A DNA stretch of 7,389 nucleotides, from contig JAUWHC010000118.1 of assembly GCA_030606095.1 (NCBI GenBank), forward strand, positions 1-7,389, written 5' to 3'. Source of the DNA: Promethearchaeota archaeon. GTDB taxonomy: Archaea > Asgardarchaeota > Lokiarchaeia > Sigyniarchaeales > SOKP01. The notes beneath the pieces were generated by a model, which searched no databases, was not told the DNA's origin, and saw only the letters and a list, made by a program, of their open reading frames with translations. Made by a program: the position numbers and the translations under genes. Positions 1 to 6,536 of the stretch are shown one piece after another (position 1 is the first letter of the stretch; the number at the start of each line of letters is the position of its first letter).

Positions 1-911
1 TTATCTATTTTTTCACTTTGTTGAAACGTAGCGATTAATTCATCCAAGTTCTCATCAGCAGTAACTTTATCGATTAATAATCTTCCGTTCTTAAAAATTA
101 GTTTGATATTTTTTATGATTTTATTACTAAACCTATCTTTAGTTAAAGGGCAAAATATCGTTCCTTCACCCTGTTTTTCGTGAGGGGGAAAGAAAACTTC
201 TCCAGCAGGTAGATTTCCTCCTAAATCTCCTTTAGCAATCTGTTCGTCTGATAATAATCCATCATCGAGGATGATTACGCGGTCTTCTATCGAAACCCAG
301 AAGTCTGTTCCCAAATCATCAGTAACATGAACTTTCTTCGCGTTTTTAAAATTTTTAGATAAATTTGAGGTGATTTGTTGTAGATCTTTCTGAGGAACAC
401 TTATTCCACCCACGATAAATTTTTCAAGTAAATCATAACTTATATTATAAAATGCTGCTGCTTTTTGGGAAGGCCAACCAGCATAACACCATTTTTTTCC
501 TGGAGCAAACTCTTCTTTAGCTCCATAGAGGACATCTTTAATAGGAGCAAGAGATTTAGCTCTAGCCAGCATTTTCTCTCTAGGTACTTTGTTTACAATC
601 GATGGATCTTCGTAAGGTTCAATGACGATATAGGCGTCTATGTTTTCGATTAACTTCAAATAATGTTTTGGCGTAATTGCTAGAATTTCACTTGAAATTT
701 TTTTATCAAGGAAGAAAGTTTCTGTAAAATGATCGCTTGTGGACGAAATATGAGGAACTCCTCCTTTTCTTAATACATTTAGCGCAATTTCCTCTAATAA
801 ATCTTGGCTATAAATGCCTCCTTTGATGAAAACACATTCCCCTTTCTTTTTTATGTTAATACTATTGACAATATTTTCTGCACAAAGTTCTATTTTTTCT
901 CTATCGATCAT
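1..911 (-). CDS. M29-family metallo-aminopeptidase, C-terminus off left edge
   Basis: An open reading frame starts at an ATG (911-909) and runs without a stop through 303 codons to the window edge, so the 3' end is missing. The family cleaves N-terminal residues from peptides with a two-metal centre in the cytoplasm. The N-terminal part (residues about 5-60) has the helix plus 'KKGECVFIKGG' strand typical of M29. Residues 196-243 carry the diagnostic block: 'VTDDLGTDFWVSIEDR', then 'NLPAGEVFFPP', where Glu238 of GEVF corresponds to the first metal ligand. In characterised M29 enzymes the next ligand lies roughly 65 residues later, so the remaining Glu/His/Tyr/Asp ligands fall just outside the window and catalytic competence cannot be judged. 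No Shine-Dalgarno precedes the ATG, and an AT-rich TATA-like stretch about 26 bp upstream (around 935-943) would fit a leaderless transcript. It is divergent from the small gene at 1104. Family assignment is confident; substrate is unknown. Confidence 0.85.
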   Translation of the reverse strand, partial: MIDREKIELCAENIVNSINIKKKGECVFIKGGIYSQDLLEEIALNVLRKGGVPHISSTSDHFTETFFLDKKISSEILAITPKHYLKLIENIDAYIVIEPYEDPSIVNKVPREKMLARAKSLAPIKDVLYGAKEEFAPGKKWCYAGWPSQKAAAFYNISYDLLEKFIVGGISVPQKDLQQITSNLSKNFKNAKKVHVTDDLGTDFWVSIEDRVIILDDGLLSDEQIAKGDLGGNLPAGEVFFPPHEKQGEGTIFCPLTKDRFSNKIIKNIKLIFKNGRLLIDKVTADENLDELIATFQQSEKID

Positions 912-1103
912 ATTAGAATTAATTTAACACATGTTATTAATTTTCAATTTTACATAATGGCTAAAAGTAAAGCATTTATTGAAAGACCGAAAAAAGTGTT
1001 TTTCCAACAATGAATTTATTACACATAATTGTTATATTTAAAATATCGGTACAACGAATTCTTGATGAGGTTAGATAATAATACACACAAAAATTTTTAA
1101 ATT
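912..1103. other. Divergent intergenic spacer
   Basis: This 192-bp AT-rich spacer separates the divergently transcribed aminopeptidase gene and the small longin-like gene. It holds the TATA-like sequence for the plus-strand gene (1033-1046) and probably the promoter for the minus-strand gene near 935-943. A weak A/T hairpin (GAAAAA, loop AGTG, TTTTTC) lies at 989-1004. I see no further gene that I can support. Confidence 0.6.
1033..1046 (+). promoter_or_regulatory. Candidate TATA box for the longin-like gene
   Basis: The sequence TATATTTAAAATAT resembles the archaeal TATA consensus. Initiation about 25 bp downstream would be near 1065, giving a leader of about 38 nt before the ATG at 1104. 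A second AT-rich block, TTTTTAAATTAT at 1094-1105, is instead placed for a leaderless start at the in-frame ATG 1125. Which box is used is not decidable from sequence alone. Confidence 0.4.
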
Positions 1104-1565
1104 ATGATTCGAGAAGCAGGTTTGATGTTTCGGGGTTTTACGTTAGTAAAAAAAAGCTATCACAAAACTACTTTAGGAAAAATCGATGCCGATTTAAGAA
1201 GTGGCTTGCTAACAGCACTCTTGAATTTTGCAGAGACGGCATTTTCTACAGGTGCTGTAGAATATTTTGAAGGAAATAGATTTACTTTAGCTTTTATTAA
1301 CGAAAGAATTTCATCAGAAGATAGTATCGAGCCCGAGCTTTTAGTTTCGTATGCAATTATAGATAAACAGAAAAAAATAGATAAATATGTTTATAAAATC
1401 GTCCACCCTCTATTGATTAAAGTTGCTAAGGAATTTAAAGCTCAAAATGAGGGAAAAAATTTATCAGAAATCTCTCAATTTAAGATCTTTAAGAAGGATC
1501 TTGACGAAATTGTTGGTTCTGATACGAAGAATGTTGATCAAAAACTAAAAGGATTATTTTATTAA
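1104..1565 (+). CDS. Small longin/roadblock-like protein, Asgard type
   Basis: This 153-residue cytoplasmic protein has no signal peptide or membrane segment. I do not recognise it as a named gene. Its predicted order of elements matches the longin/roadblock profilin-like fold: a β-hairpin (residues 2-20, turn at RG 10-11), an amphipathic helix (about 29-48, 'DADLRSGLLTALLNFAETAF'), strands at 51-66 and 79-88, and a long helix at 92-115. A charged C-terminal tail follows. Asgard archaea carry many such small proteins, often considered partners of small GTPases, but no GTPase is in this window, so a role in GTPase regulation is only inferred. Two starts are possible: ATG 1104 keeps the first β-strand and is preferred, while ATG 1125 (Met8) would remove it. 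Neither has a Shine-Dalgarno. The gene is monocistronic here, and its 3' end faces dys across 33 bp. That it is a real gene is likely; the fold assignment is moderate. Confidence 0.8.
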   Translation: MIREAGLMFRGFTLVKKSYHKTTLGKIDADLRSGLLTALLNFAETAFSTGAVEYFEGNRFTLAFINERISSEDSIEPELLVSYAIIDKQKKIDKYVYKIVHPLLIKVAKEFKAQNEGKNLSEISQFKIFKKDLDEIVGSDTKNVDQKLKGLFY

Positions 1566-1569
1566 AAAG
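1540..1569 (-). terminator. T-rich termination tract after dys
   Basis: Read on the minus strand, three T runs follow the dys stop codon: five T at 1568-1564, four at 1550-1547 and five at 1544-1540. Archaeal RNA polymerase terminates at such U-tracts without a hairpin. The tract lies inside the 3' end of the convergent small gene. Confidence 0.4.
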
Positions 1570-1598
1570 TATAATAATTCAAGTAATATTTCAAGATG

Positions 1599-2555
1599 CT
1601 AACTATTTTTCTTTGATTTTTTTAAAAACCATAGCATTAGCGGTAATGCAATCGTTGCATCTGAGATAACCGTTGAAAACTTCGCTTCTTGACTTACTTT
1701 TCCCCAAGATTTTGCTTCTTGAAAAGTTGCTCCACTAAGACCGCCTTGTTCTGGTCGATCCATTGTAATTTGAATTGCGTACTTCGCGGAATTAGGACAA
1801 AATTGCAATGATTGCATAATAAAATTCTTAGGAACACCTCCACCAATAATACAAACGCCCGCTTGTTTAGCACCCCATGCTAGATCAACCATCTTTAACA
1901 TGTCTTTAAAGTGGTTAAGATTTAAATTTTTGTGATGAAATCCTAACTGTAAAGCCAAACCTGAATCCGTAAAAGCGGGACAAAATATTGGGATATTTTT
2001 TTTTGCACAAATTTTTAAAATAGAACTTTCATTATCGGGTAATAGGTCTCCAAGGAGCTTTAAAAAAGAGCTAACAGGCATATTTTCGTCAGGAATATTT
2101 AAATTTGATACGTAATCTTCAATACCTTCATAAACTTTATTCGGTAAGTATACATCGTAGATTCTGTTTAAATCTTGTTTATGTAATTCATAATCATCAA
2201 CCTCATTTACATTTAATTCCCCTTGTAAATGATGATATCCTAATGTTTCGGCAATATCGTGAGTTAAAGAAGCGCCAGTAGTAACAAGAATGTCAATAAA
2301 GCCCTCTTCAACGAAGTCGTGAATAACTCTTTGCATTCCTGCAGGAACTAAAGCCCCAGCAAGACCAAAAAATTTGATACATTTTTTATCGAAAATCATC
2401 TCCTTGTAAATTTCACAAGCTAAAGCTAAACGCTTAGCGTTAAATCCTGTATCTTTTAATGACTGAATAAGATCGACAATATCATCATTCTCATCGATTT
2501 TGAATTGATTTACATTTTTCAACTTCTTTTTTATACTTTCATTTGGCATAATCAT
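1599..2555 (-). CDS. dys: Deoxyhypusine synthase (or DHS-like enzyme)
   Basis: The enzyme transfers the aminobutyl group of spermidine, using NAD, to a lysine of translation factor aIF5A, the first step of hypusine formation. Counting from the in-frame TTG at 2558, which opens a 319-residue frame, the visible blocks are 'GLAGALVPAG' (65-74), 'TTGASLTHD' (93-101), 'LNRIYDVYLP' (130-139), 'CPAFTDSG' (193-200), 'GGGVPKNFI' (239-247), 'MDRPEQGGLSGA' (266-277) and 'EAKSWGK' (281-287). Lys287 aligns with the catalytic Lys329 of human DHS, and Glu281 and Trp285 with Glu323 and Trp327. Human His288 aligns by eye with Asn245. I choose ATG 2555 over TTG 2558; ATG 2549 is also possible. All starts lie inside the end of the speB-like gene and lack a Shine-Dalgarno, suggesting translational coupling. 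It is the last gene of the argS-speB-dys operon. Because bacterial DHS homologues can make homospermidine, the exact product deserves some caution. Confidence 0.93.
   Translation of the reverse strand: MIMPNESIKKKLKNVNQFKIDENDDIVDLIQSLKDTGFNAKRLALACEIYKEMIFDKKCIKFFGLAGALVPAGMQRVIHDFVEEGFIDILVTTGASLTHDIAETLGYHHLQGELNVNEVDDYELHKQDLNRIYDVYLPNKVYEGIEDYVSNLNIPDENMPVSSFLKLLGDLLPDNESSILKICAKKNIPIFCPAFTDSGLALQLGFHHKNLNLNHFKDMLKMVDLAWGAKQAGVCIIGGGVPKNFIMQSLQFCPNSAKYAIQITMDRPEQGGLSGATFQEAKSWGKVSQEAKFSTVISDATIALPLMLWFLKKSKKNS
1604..1622 (+). terminator. T-rich termination tract after the longin-like gene
   Basis: Past the stop at 1563-1565 the plus strand has T runs of five, three and six or more within 1604-1622, suited to archaeal U-tract termination. 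The tract overlaps the last codons of the convergent dys gene, so the two transcripts would overlap at their 3' ends. Confidence 0.4.
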
Positions 2556-3462
2556 CAATTTTATGTTTGTTATGGATAAAAGAAATTAATTCTATTATTA
2601 ACTTAGCAGCTAAATTAGATGTCACATTATTTAACAAATCTAAATTTGGACAAACTTCAACTAAATCAAAAGCAATAACATCAAAGTTTTTAGCTAATTT
2701 TCTTAATATTTTCCATAATTCTCGATAAGTAAATCCTCCAGGAATAGCATATCCTGTTCCCGGCGCTATAGAAGGGTCTAACACGTCGATATCAATCGAA
2801 ATATATATCTTTTTTATATGGGAATTTTCAAAAAAATCAACAATATTATCCGTAAATTTGTCAATACCGAAATCATGGAGTAGGTAAGCGTCAAAATGAA
2901 CAATATCTTCCTTTTTCGCAAATTCTAATTCAGAGATATCTATATCCCTCGTTCCAGCAATAAGCATATTATATTTATTGATAAAATTTAATTCATATAA
3001 ACGATGGGAGATTGTCGCGTGAGAGTACAAACTTTTATCCCATTCCTTATATAAATCGAGGTGAGCGTCAAAAATTAAAACGCCAAATTCATTCTTATTC
3101 TCAAAAGAATCTGCCAAAGCTTTTACAACTGGAAAGGTGCAAAAATGGTCACCGCCTATCATTATTGGAACGACATCCTTTTTTTGACGGAAAATCAAAC
3201 TTATAAATTTTTCAATTACCTCAAGACTTTTATTAACATTAGTAGGTTCAATCGATACATTTCCTATATCAACAACTTTTAACTTAGGTATTTCAACGCC
3301 CATTTCAGTTGTTAATGCTAAATTTGATGTAATTTCTCGAATTTTTTGAGGGGCAATGGCAGAATTAACATCCTTAAGAGAAGTTAAGTAGTCCCATGGG
3401 ATTCCAAAAATTACGAATCTAGTATCGTTATCAATAGTTTCGCCAAAATCATAAAAAGCCAT
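2539..3462 (-). CDS. speB: Agmatinase / arginase-family ureohydrolase
   Basis: The family hydrolyses guanidino compounds to an amine and urea at a binuclear manganese centre in the cytoplasm. The protein has 307 residues, the normal length for archaeal agmatinases. All six metal ligands are visible: His106 in GGDH (103-106), Asp132, His134 and Asp136 in DAHLD, and Asp224 and Asp226 in SIDIDVLDP (222-230). The substrate loop after DAHLD reads 'SLYSHAT', and 'PGTGYAIPGG' (234-243) follows the last ligands. Likely substrates are agmatine (giving putrescine) or N1-aminopropylagmatine (giving spermidine directly, as in Thermococcus-type pathways). The sequence does not decide between these. The ATG at 3462 is supported by AAAAGGA seven bases upstream. 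The gene lies 26 bp after argS and overlaps dys, so it probably supplies the polyamine used for aIF5A modification. Arginase or another ureohydrolase activity cannot be excluded. Confidence 0.93.
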   Translation of the reverse strand: MAFYDFGETIDNDTRFVIFGIPWDYLTSLKDVNSAIAPQKIREITSNLALTTEMGVEIPKLKVVDIGNVSIEPTNVNKSLEVIEKFISLIFRQKKDVVPIMIGGDHFCTFPVVKALADSFENKNEFGVLIFDAHLDLYKEWDKSLYSHATISHRLYELNFINKYNMLIAGTRDIDISELEFAKKEDIVHFDAYLLHDFGIDKFTDNIVDFFENSHIKKIYISIDIDVLDPSIAPGTGYAIPGGFTYRELWKILRKLAKNFDVIAFDLVEVCPNLDLLNNVTSNLAAKLIIELISFIHNKHKIDDYAK

Positions 3463-3469
3463 GATTCAA

Positions 3470-3476
3470 TCCTTTT
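3470..3476 (-). promoter_or_regulatory. Shine-Dalgarno site of the speB-like gene
   Basis: Read on the minus strand, AAAAGGA ends seven bases before the ATG at 3462. It is the clearest ribosome-binding site in the window and lies inside the 26-bp argS-speB gap. This fits an internal operon gene with its own initiation, in contrast to the apparently leaderless first gene. Confidence 0.6.
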
Positions 3477-3488
3477 AATTTTAGTTTG

Positions 3489-5204
3489 TTACATTTGATT
3501 TAACGTATCTATTCCCAATATATCTAATCCTACTTTGATCACGATTTGAACACATCTAATTAATAGTAACCTCGCTTTTTTTAAATCCTTATTATCAGAT
3601 AAAACTTGGCAAGAAGAATAAAAAGAGTTAAACGCTTGACATAAATTTAAAAGGTATTGTGGAATTAGATGAATACTATAATTTCTTGTTGTGGAATCTA
3701 ATATCTCTGGAAAATAAATTAATTGTTTTACTAAGGATATTTCTTTTTCATGTTTTATTAAGTCCCATTTAATATTTAAGTCAATTGATTCTTTTGATTT
3801 CTTAATTATCGACTCAATTCTTGCGTAACAATATTGAATGTAAGGTCCTGTTTCACCTTCAAACGAAATGCTTTCTTTAGGATTAAAAATAAAATCCGAT
3901 TTAGGGTTAAATTTCAAAATGAAAAAGGATAGCGCCGCCATACCAATAGATTTAGCTCTTTCTTTTTTTTCCTTTTTGTTAAGCTCTGGATATCTTTTAT
4001 TTACCTCTTCATAAGCCAGTAGTTGAATTTTATCAATCATATCATCCGCATCGACTATTATTCCTTCCCGGCTTTTCATTTTTCCTTCTGGTAAAGAAAT
4101 CATTCCATACGACAAGTGAAATTTATCTTCCTTAAATCCGATCATATCCAAAACAGCAAATAACTGTTTAAAATATAAATCCTGTTCATTTCCCACTACA
4201 TAAATGGATTTGTCGTAATTGAAGTCTTCTTTTTTTTGAAAGGCTAAGTAAATATCTTGAGTTATGTACAACGATGTGCCATCTCTTCTTATTAAAAATT
4301 TATTTGGTAAATTATAACTTTCTTTTAAATCAGCAAAAATAGCTCCATCTTCAGTTTTTTTGAAAATGCCTTTATTAAATCCTTCAAGAACTTTTTCTTT
4401 ACCCTTCCAATAGATATTTGATTCAAAATACTCTTTATCAAATGATATATTTAATTTTTTATAAGTTTCCTTAAAGCCCTTAAGTGCCCAACTATTCATT
4501 TTTTTCCATAATGCCCTGACCTCAGGATCATTTTCTTCCCATAACCTAAGTAGGTTGTAGACTTCTTCTATTAACTTATCGTCTTCTTTCTCCATCTGAT
4601 TATATTTAACGTAAAATTTTCCTACGAAGTGGTCGGATTTTATATTTGGCTCTTTATTATTTCCCCACTTTTTGTAAGCGAACATAGATTTGCATATGTG
4701 GATTCCTCTATCATTATTTAGATTCACATCGAAAACAAGTTCTCCTTTGTATTTCAAAAGGTTCGAGAGAGAACGGCTTATTAACATATTACGGATGTGT
4801 CCTAAGTGAAGCGGTTTATTTGTATTTGGTGCGGGATATTCTATTACGATTCTAAACGGGTCTGATTTACCTTTGCCCAATTTTTCGTAGATTCTTCCGT
4901 AATCCTCTTGAAGTTTAAAAATTTCCTGTAAAACTACCTGTGGTCTTACTTTAAAATTTAAATAAGGTCCAGTTGCTTCTATGCTTTCTAAATAATCAGC
5001 TAATTTTATTCTCTTTTTTAACTCCCTTGCTATGATGTTGGGCGCTTTTTTTTCAAATTTTGCCAGCTGAAAACAAGGAAATGCATAGGAAAAATCAAAA
5101 TCTGGAGGAGGTATCTCAATTAAATTCTTAATTTCAGTTATTGAGAGATTTGTGATATATTTGGCTAAAAATACCGCAATTGTTTTTTTATCGACGATAA
5201 TCAT
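3489..5204 (-). CDS. argS: Arginyl-tRNA synthetase
   Basis: This class I synthetase charges tRNA-Arg with arginine in the cytoplasm. Numbered from an in-frame TTG at 5210 (573 residues), the N-terminal tRNA-binding domain spans about 1-115 with 'EATGPYLNFKV' at 78-88. The catalytic domain has 'PAPNTNKPLHLGHIRN' with HLGH at 135-138, 'NNDRGIHICKS' at 165-175, 'RRDGTSLYITQDI' at 308-320 and the KMSK-type loop 'GKMKSREG' at 376-383. The C-terminal DALR-type anticodon-binding domain covers about 455-573 and starts at 'TGPYIQYCYARIESI'. Length and domain order are complete. I prefer ATG 5204 to TTG 5210 because a TATA-like box is centred about 26 bp upstream of it, suiting a leaderless mRNA. It is the first gene of the argS-speB-dys operon. 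The KMKSREG and PNTNKPLHLGH signatures resemble Bacteroidota-type ArgRS as I remember them, hinting at lateral transfer, but only a tree could show this. Confidence 0.97.
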   Translation of the reverse strand: MIIVDKKTIAVFLAKYITNLSITEIKNLIEIPPPDFDFSYAFPCFQLAKFEKKAPNIIARELKKRIKLADYLESIEATGPYLNFKVRPQVVLQEIFKLQEDYGRIYEKLGKGKSDPFRIVIEYPAPNTNKPLHLGHIRNMLISRSLSNLLKYKGELVFDVNLNNDRGIHICKSMFAYKKWGNNKEPNIKSDHFVGKFYVKYNQMEKEDDKLIEEVYNLLRLWEENDPEVRALWKKMNSWALKGFKETYKKLNISFDKEYFESNIYWKGKEKVLEGFNKGIFKKTEDGAIFADLKESYNLPNKFLIRRDGTSLYITQDIYLAFQKKEDFNYDKSIYVVGNEQDLYFKQLFAVLDMIGFKEDKFHLSYGMISLPEGKMKSREGIIVDADDMIDKIQLLAYEEVNKRYPELNKKEKKERAKSIGMAALSFFILKFNPKSDFIFNPKESISFEGETGPYIQYCYARIESIIKKSKESIDLNIKWDLIKHEKEISLVKQLIYFPEILDSTTRNYSIHLIPQYLLNLCQAFNSFYSSCQVLSDNKDLKKARLLLIRCVQIVIKVGLDILGIDTLNQM

Positions 5205-5224
5205 TTTCAATTACGTTAGAATCT

Positions 5225-5238
5225 CATATATTTTAATT
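5225..5238 (-). promoter_or_regulatory. Candidate TATA box for the argS operon
   Basis: On the minus strand this reads AATTAAAATATATG, an archaeal TATA-like element centred about 5230. Initiation about 26 bp downstream falls at or beside the ATG at 5204, predicting a leaderless transcript for the argS-speB-dys operon and favouring ATG 5204 over TTG 5210. Confidence 0.5.
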
Positions 5239-5283
5239 ATTTACTATTTATTTATTAATTATTAGCTCATAAAATTTTTGATA

Positions 5284-5297
5284 TTCTAATATTAGAA
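5284..5297. promoter_or_regulatory. Perfect 14-bp palindrome, candidate operator
   Basis: TTCTAATATTAGAA is identical to its own reverse complement. It is centred about 21 bp before the aminotransferase ATG at 5312. If the AT-rich block at 5269-5277 is the TATA box, the palindrome would lie between the TATA box and the start site, a typical repressor position. Its low GC content means it could also be a chance palindrome. Confidence 0.4.
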
Positions 5298-5311
5298 AAG
5301 TTGATTAGTGT

Positions 5312-6523
5312 ATGTCATTTGAACAAAATGCTAAGAGAAATTTTCCCAAATGGCCGATATATGACGACAAAGAGATAAATGCTTTAAAGAATGTAATAAA
5401 ATCTGGTGATTGGTGGTGCGGTGCTCCAGGTACACACCAAGGTGAGAATGTTTGGGCGTTTCAAGTAGAATTTGCTCGATTTCAAGAAGCAAAGCATTGC
5501 GTAGCAGTATGTAATGGAACGGTAGCCATAGAAGCGGCACTAATGGGATTTAATATTGGTTTAGGTGATGAAGTTATTGTTTCAGATTACACCTTTGTTG
5601 CATCAGCATCAGCAATAATAGCTACAAACGCAGTTCCAGTATTCTGTGATATAGATCCAGAAACACTAGTTATGGACGTGAATAAGATCGAGAGACTCAT
5701 CACTCAAAGAACTAAAGCAATTATACCCGTTCATTTAGTTGGCAATCCCGTTGAAATGGATAAACTAATGGAAATATCTTCAAAAAACAACCTATTTATT
5801 ATTGAAGATTGCTCACACGCACACGGTTCTAGATTTAAAGGAAAAAGACCGGGTAACTGGGGAGACGCAGGAACATTTAGTTTCCAAGCTTCGAAAGTTT
5901 TAACAAGTGGTGAAGGTGGGGCAATAATTTGTAATTCCAAGGAATTAGCAGATAATATTTATTCTTATACTGATTGTGGTAGGAAAAAAAATTGTTATTA
6001 TTATACGCATTTCTCTTATGGAACGAATTATAGGATGACCGAGTACCAGGCAGCGGTGCTTAGAACCCAGTTAGAAAAATTTCCCTCTCAACATAAACTA
6101 AGAAACGAGAATGCTAATTACTTAATGAATAAGTTAAACGAGATTAATGGCATTAGAACTATGAAACCAACCCCAGGTACAACAGAACTTGGGTGGTATG
6201 TTTTTCCAATAATATTTGAACCCGAAAAATTTAGTGGTCTTAACAAGATGGAATTTTATAAAAAGTTGAATAGAAATGGCATACCTACTGTCGATTGTTA
6301 CCCACCCTTACATAGCTTAGATTGCTTCAAAACAATTAATTTGAAAAAAGGAATTGACTATTCTAAAGCTAATTGGGGCGGAGAGAAAAGCGATGATAAA
6401 AATTTCCCCGTTGTTTCAAGTATTTATTCAAGAAGCATAGAATTTCCACAAGAAATGTTATTAGCTTCCAGAGAAAAGTTAAATGGCGTAGTAGAATTTA
6501 TAAAATCTTTAAAAAAAGAATAG
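5312..6523 (+). CDS. DegT/DnrJ/EryC1/StrS-family PLP aminotransferase
   Basis: The family moves an amino group, usually from glutamate or glutamine, onto a keto-sugar or keto-cyclitol. The 403-residue protein is full length. Visible features are 'SGDWWCGAPG' (31-40), the PLP-phosphate loop 'CNGT' (67-70), 'SDYTFVASA' (91-99), 'IEDCSHAHGS' (164-173) with Asp166 facing the PLP pyridine nitrogen, and 'SFQASKVLTSGEGG' (190-203) with Lys195 as Schiff-base lysine. 'TNYRMTEYQAAVL' (238-250) and 'CYPPLHSLDCF' (329-339) follow. The SGDWW opening, EDCSHAHG and the YPPLH block recall the AHBA-synthase / glutamine:scyllo-inosose aminotransferase branch more than nucleotide-sugar enzymes such as ArnB, but this is a by-eye judgement. 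The start ATG 5312 has no Shine-Dalgarno; the only other close start is out of frame. It diverges from argS and converges on an oxidoreductase of the type that often makes the keto substrate. Family is certain; substrate is not. Confidence 0.94.
   Translation: MSFEQNAKRNFPKWPIYDDKEINALKNVIKSGDWWCGAPGTHQGENVWAFQVEFARFQEAKHCVAVCNGTVAIEAALMGFNIGLGDEVIVSDYTFVASASAIIATNAVPVFCDIDPETLVMDVNKIERLITQRTKAIIPVHLVGNPVEMDKLMEISSKNNLFIIEDCSHAHGSRFKGKRPGNWGDAGTFSFQASKVLTSGEGGAIICNSKELADNIYSYTDCGRKKNCYYYTHFSYGTNYRMTEYQAAVLRTQLEKFPSQHKLRNENANYLMNKLNEINGIRTMKPTPGTTELGWYVFPIIFEPEKFSGLNKMEFYKKLNRNGIPTVDCYPPLHSLDCFKTINLKKGIDYSKANWGGEKSDDKNFPVVSSIYSRSIEFPQEMLLASREKLNGVVEFIKSLKKE
6511..6520 (-). terminator. T-run after the oxidoreductase gene
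   Basis: Read on the minus strand, the sequence past the oxidoreductase stop (6539-6537) reaches TTCTTTTTTT at 6520-6511, a U-tract suited to archaeal termination. It lies within the last codons of the convergent aminotransferase gene, only 13 bp separating the two stop codons. Confidence 0.35.
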
Positions 6524-6536
6524 TCGAGAATTAAAC

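Noticed and set aside
989..1004. Hairpin GAAAAA-AGTG-TTTTTC
   Set aside because: Almost entirely A-T pairs and only 6 bp in a very AT-rich spacer; likely chance, and not downstream of any gene end.
465..1013. Plus-strand frames opposite the aminopeptidase gene
   Set aside because: They overlap a clear conserved coding frame on the minus strand and have no protein-like conservation; shadows.
958..1014. Plus-strand 18-codon frame beginning MAKSKAFIERPKK in the divergent spacer
   Set aside because: No ribosome-binding site, no recognisable similarity, and frames this short are expected by chance; kept only as a note.
1065..1100. 11-codon frame (MRLDNNTHKNF) just upstream of the small gene, a possible upstream ORF
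   Set aside because: Too short to support and no signal beyond a start and a stop; the transcription start may even lie within it.
1837..1839. The DHS lysine in GGGVPK (Lys244) as the catalytic lysine
   Set aside because: Counting against human DHS places the catalytic Lys329 in the SWGK block, which is Lys287 here; Lys244 matches human Lys287.
3012..3206. Plus-strand 64-codon frame opposite the ureohydrolase gene
   Set aside because: Lies antisense to the conserved DAHLD and GGDH region; shadow.
5331..5940. Two minus-strand frames inside the aminotransferase gene
   Set aside because: Antisense to conserved PLP-binding segments; shadows.
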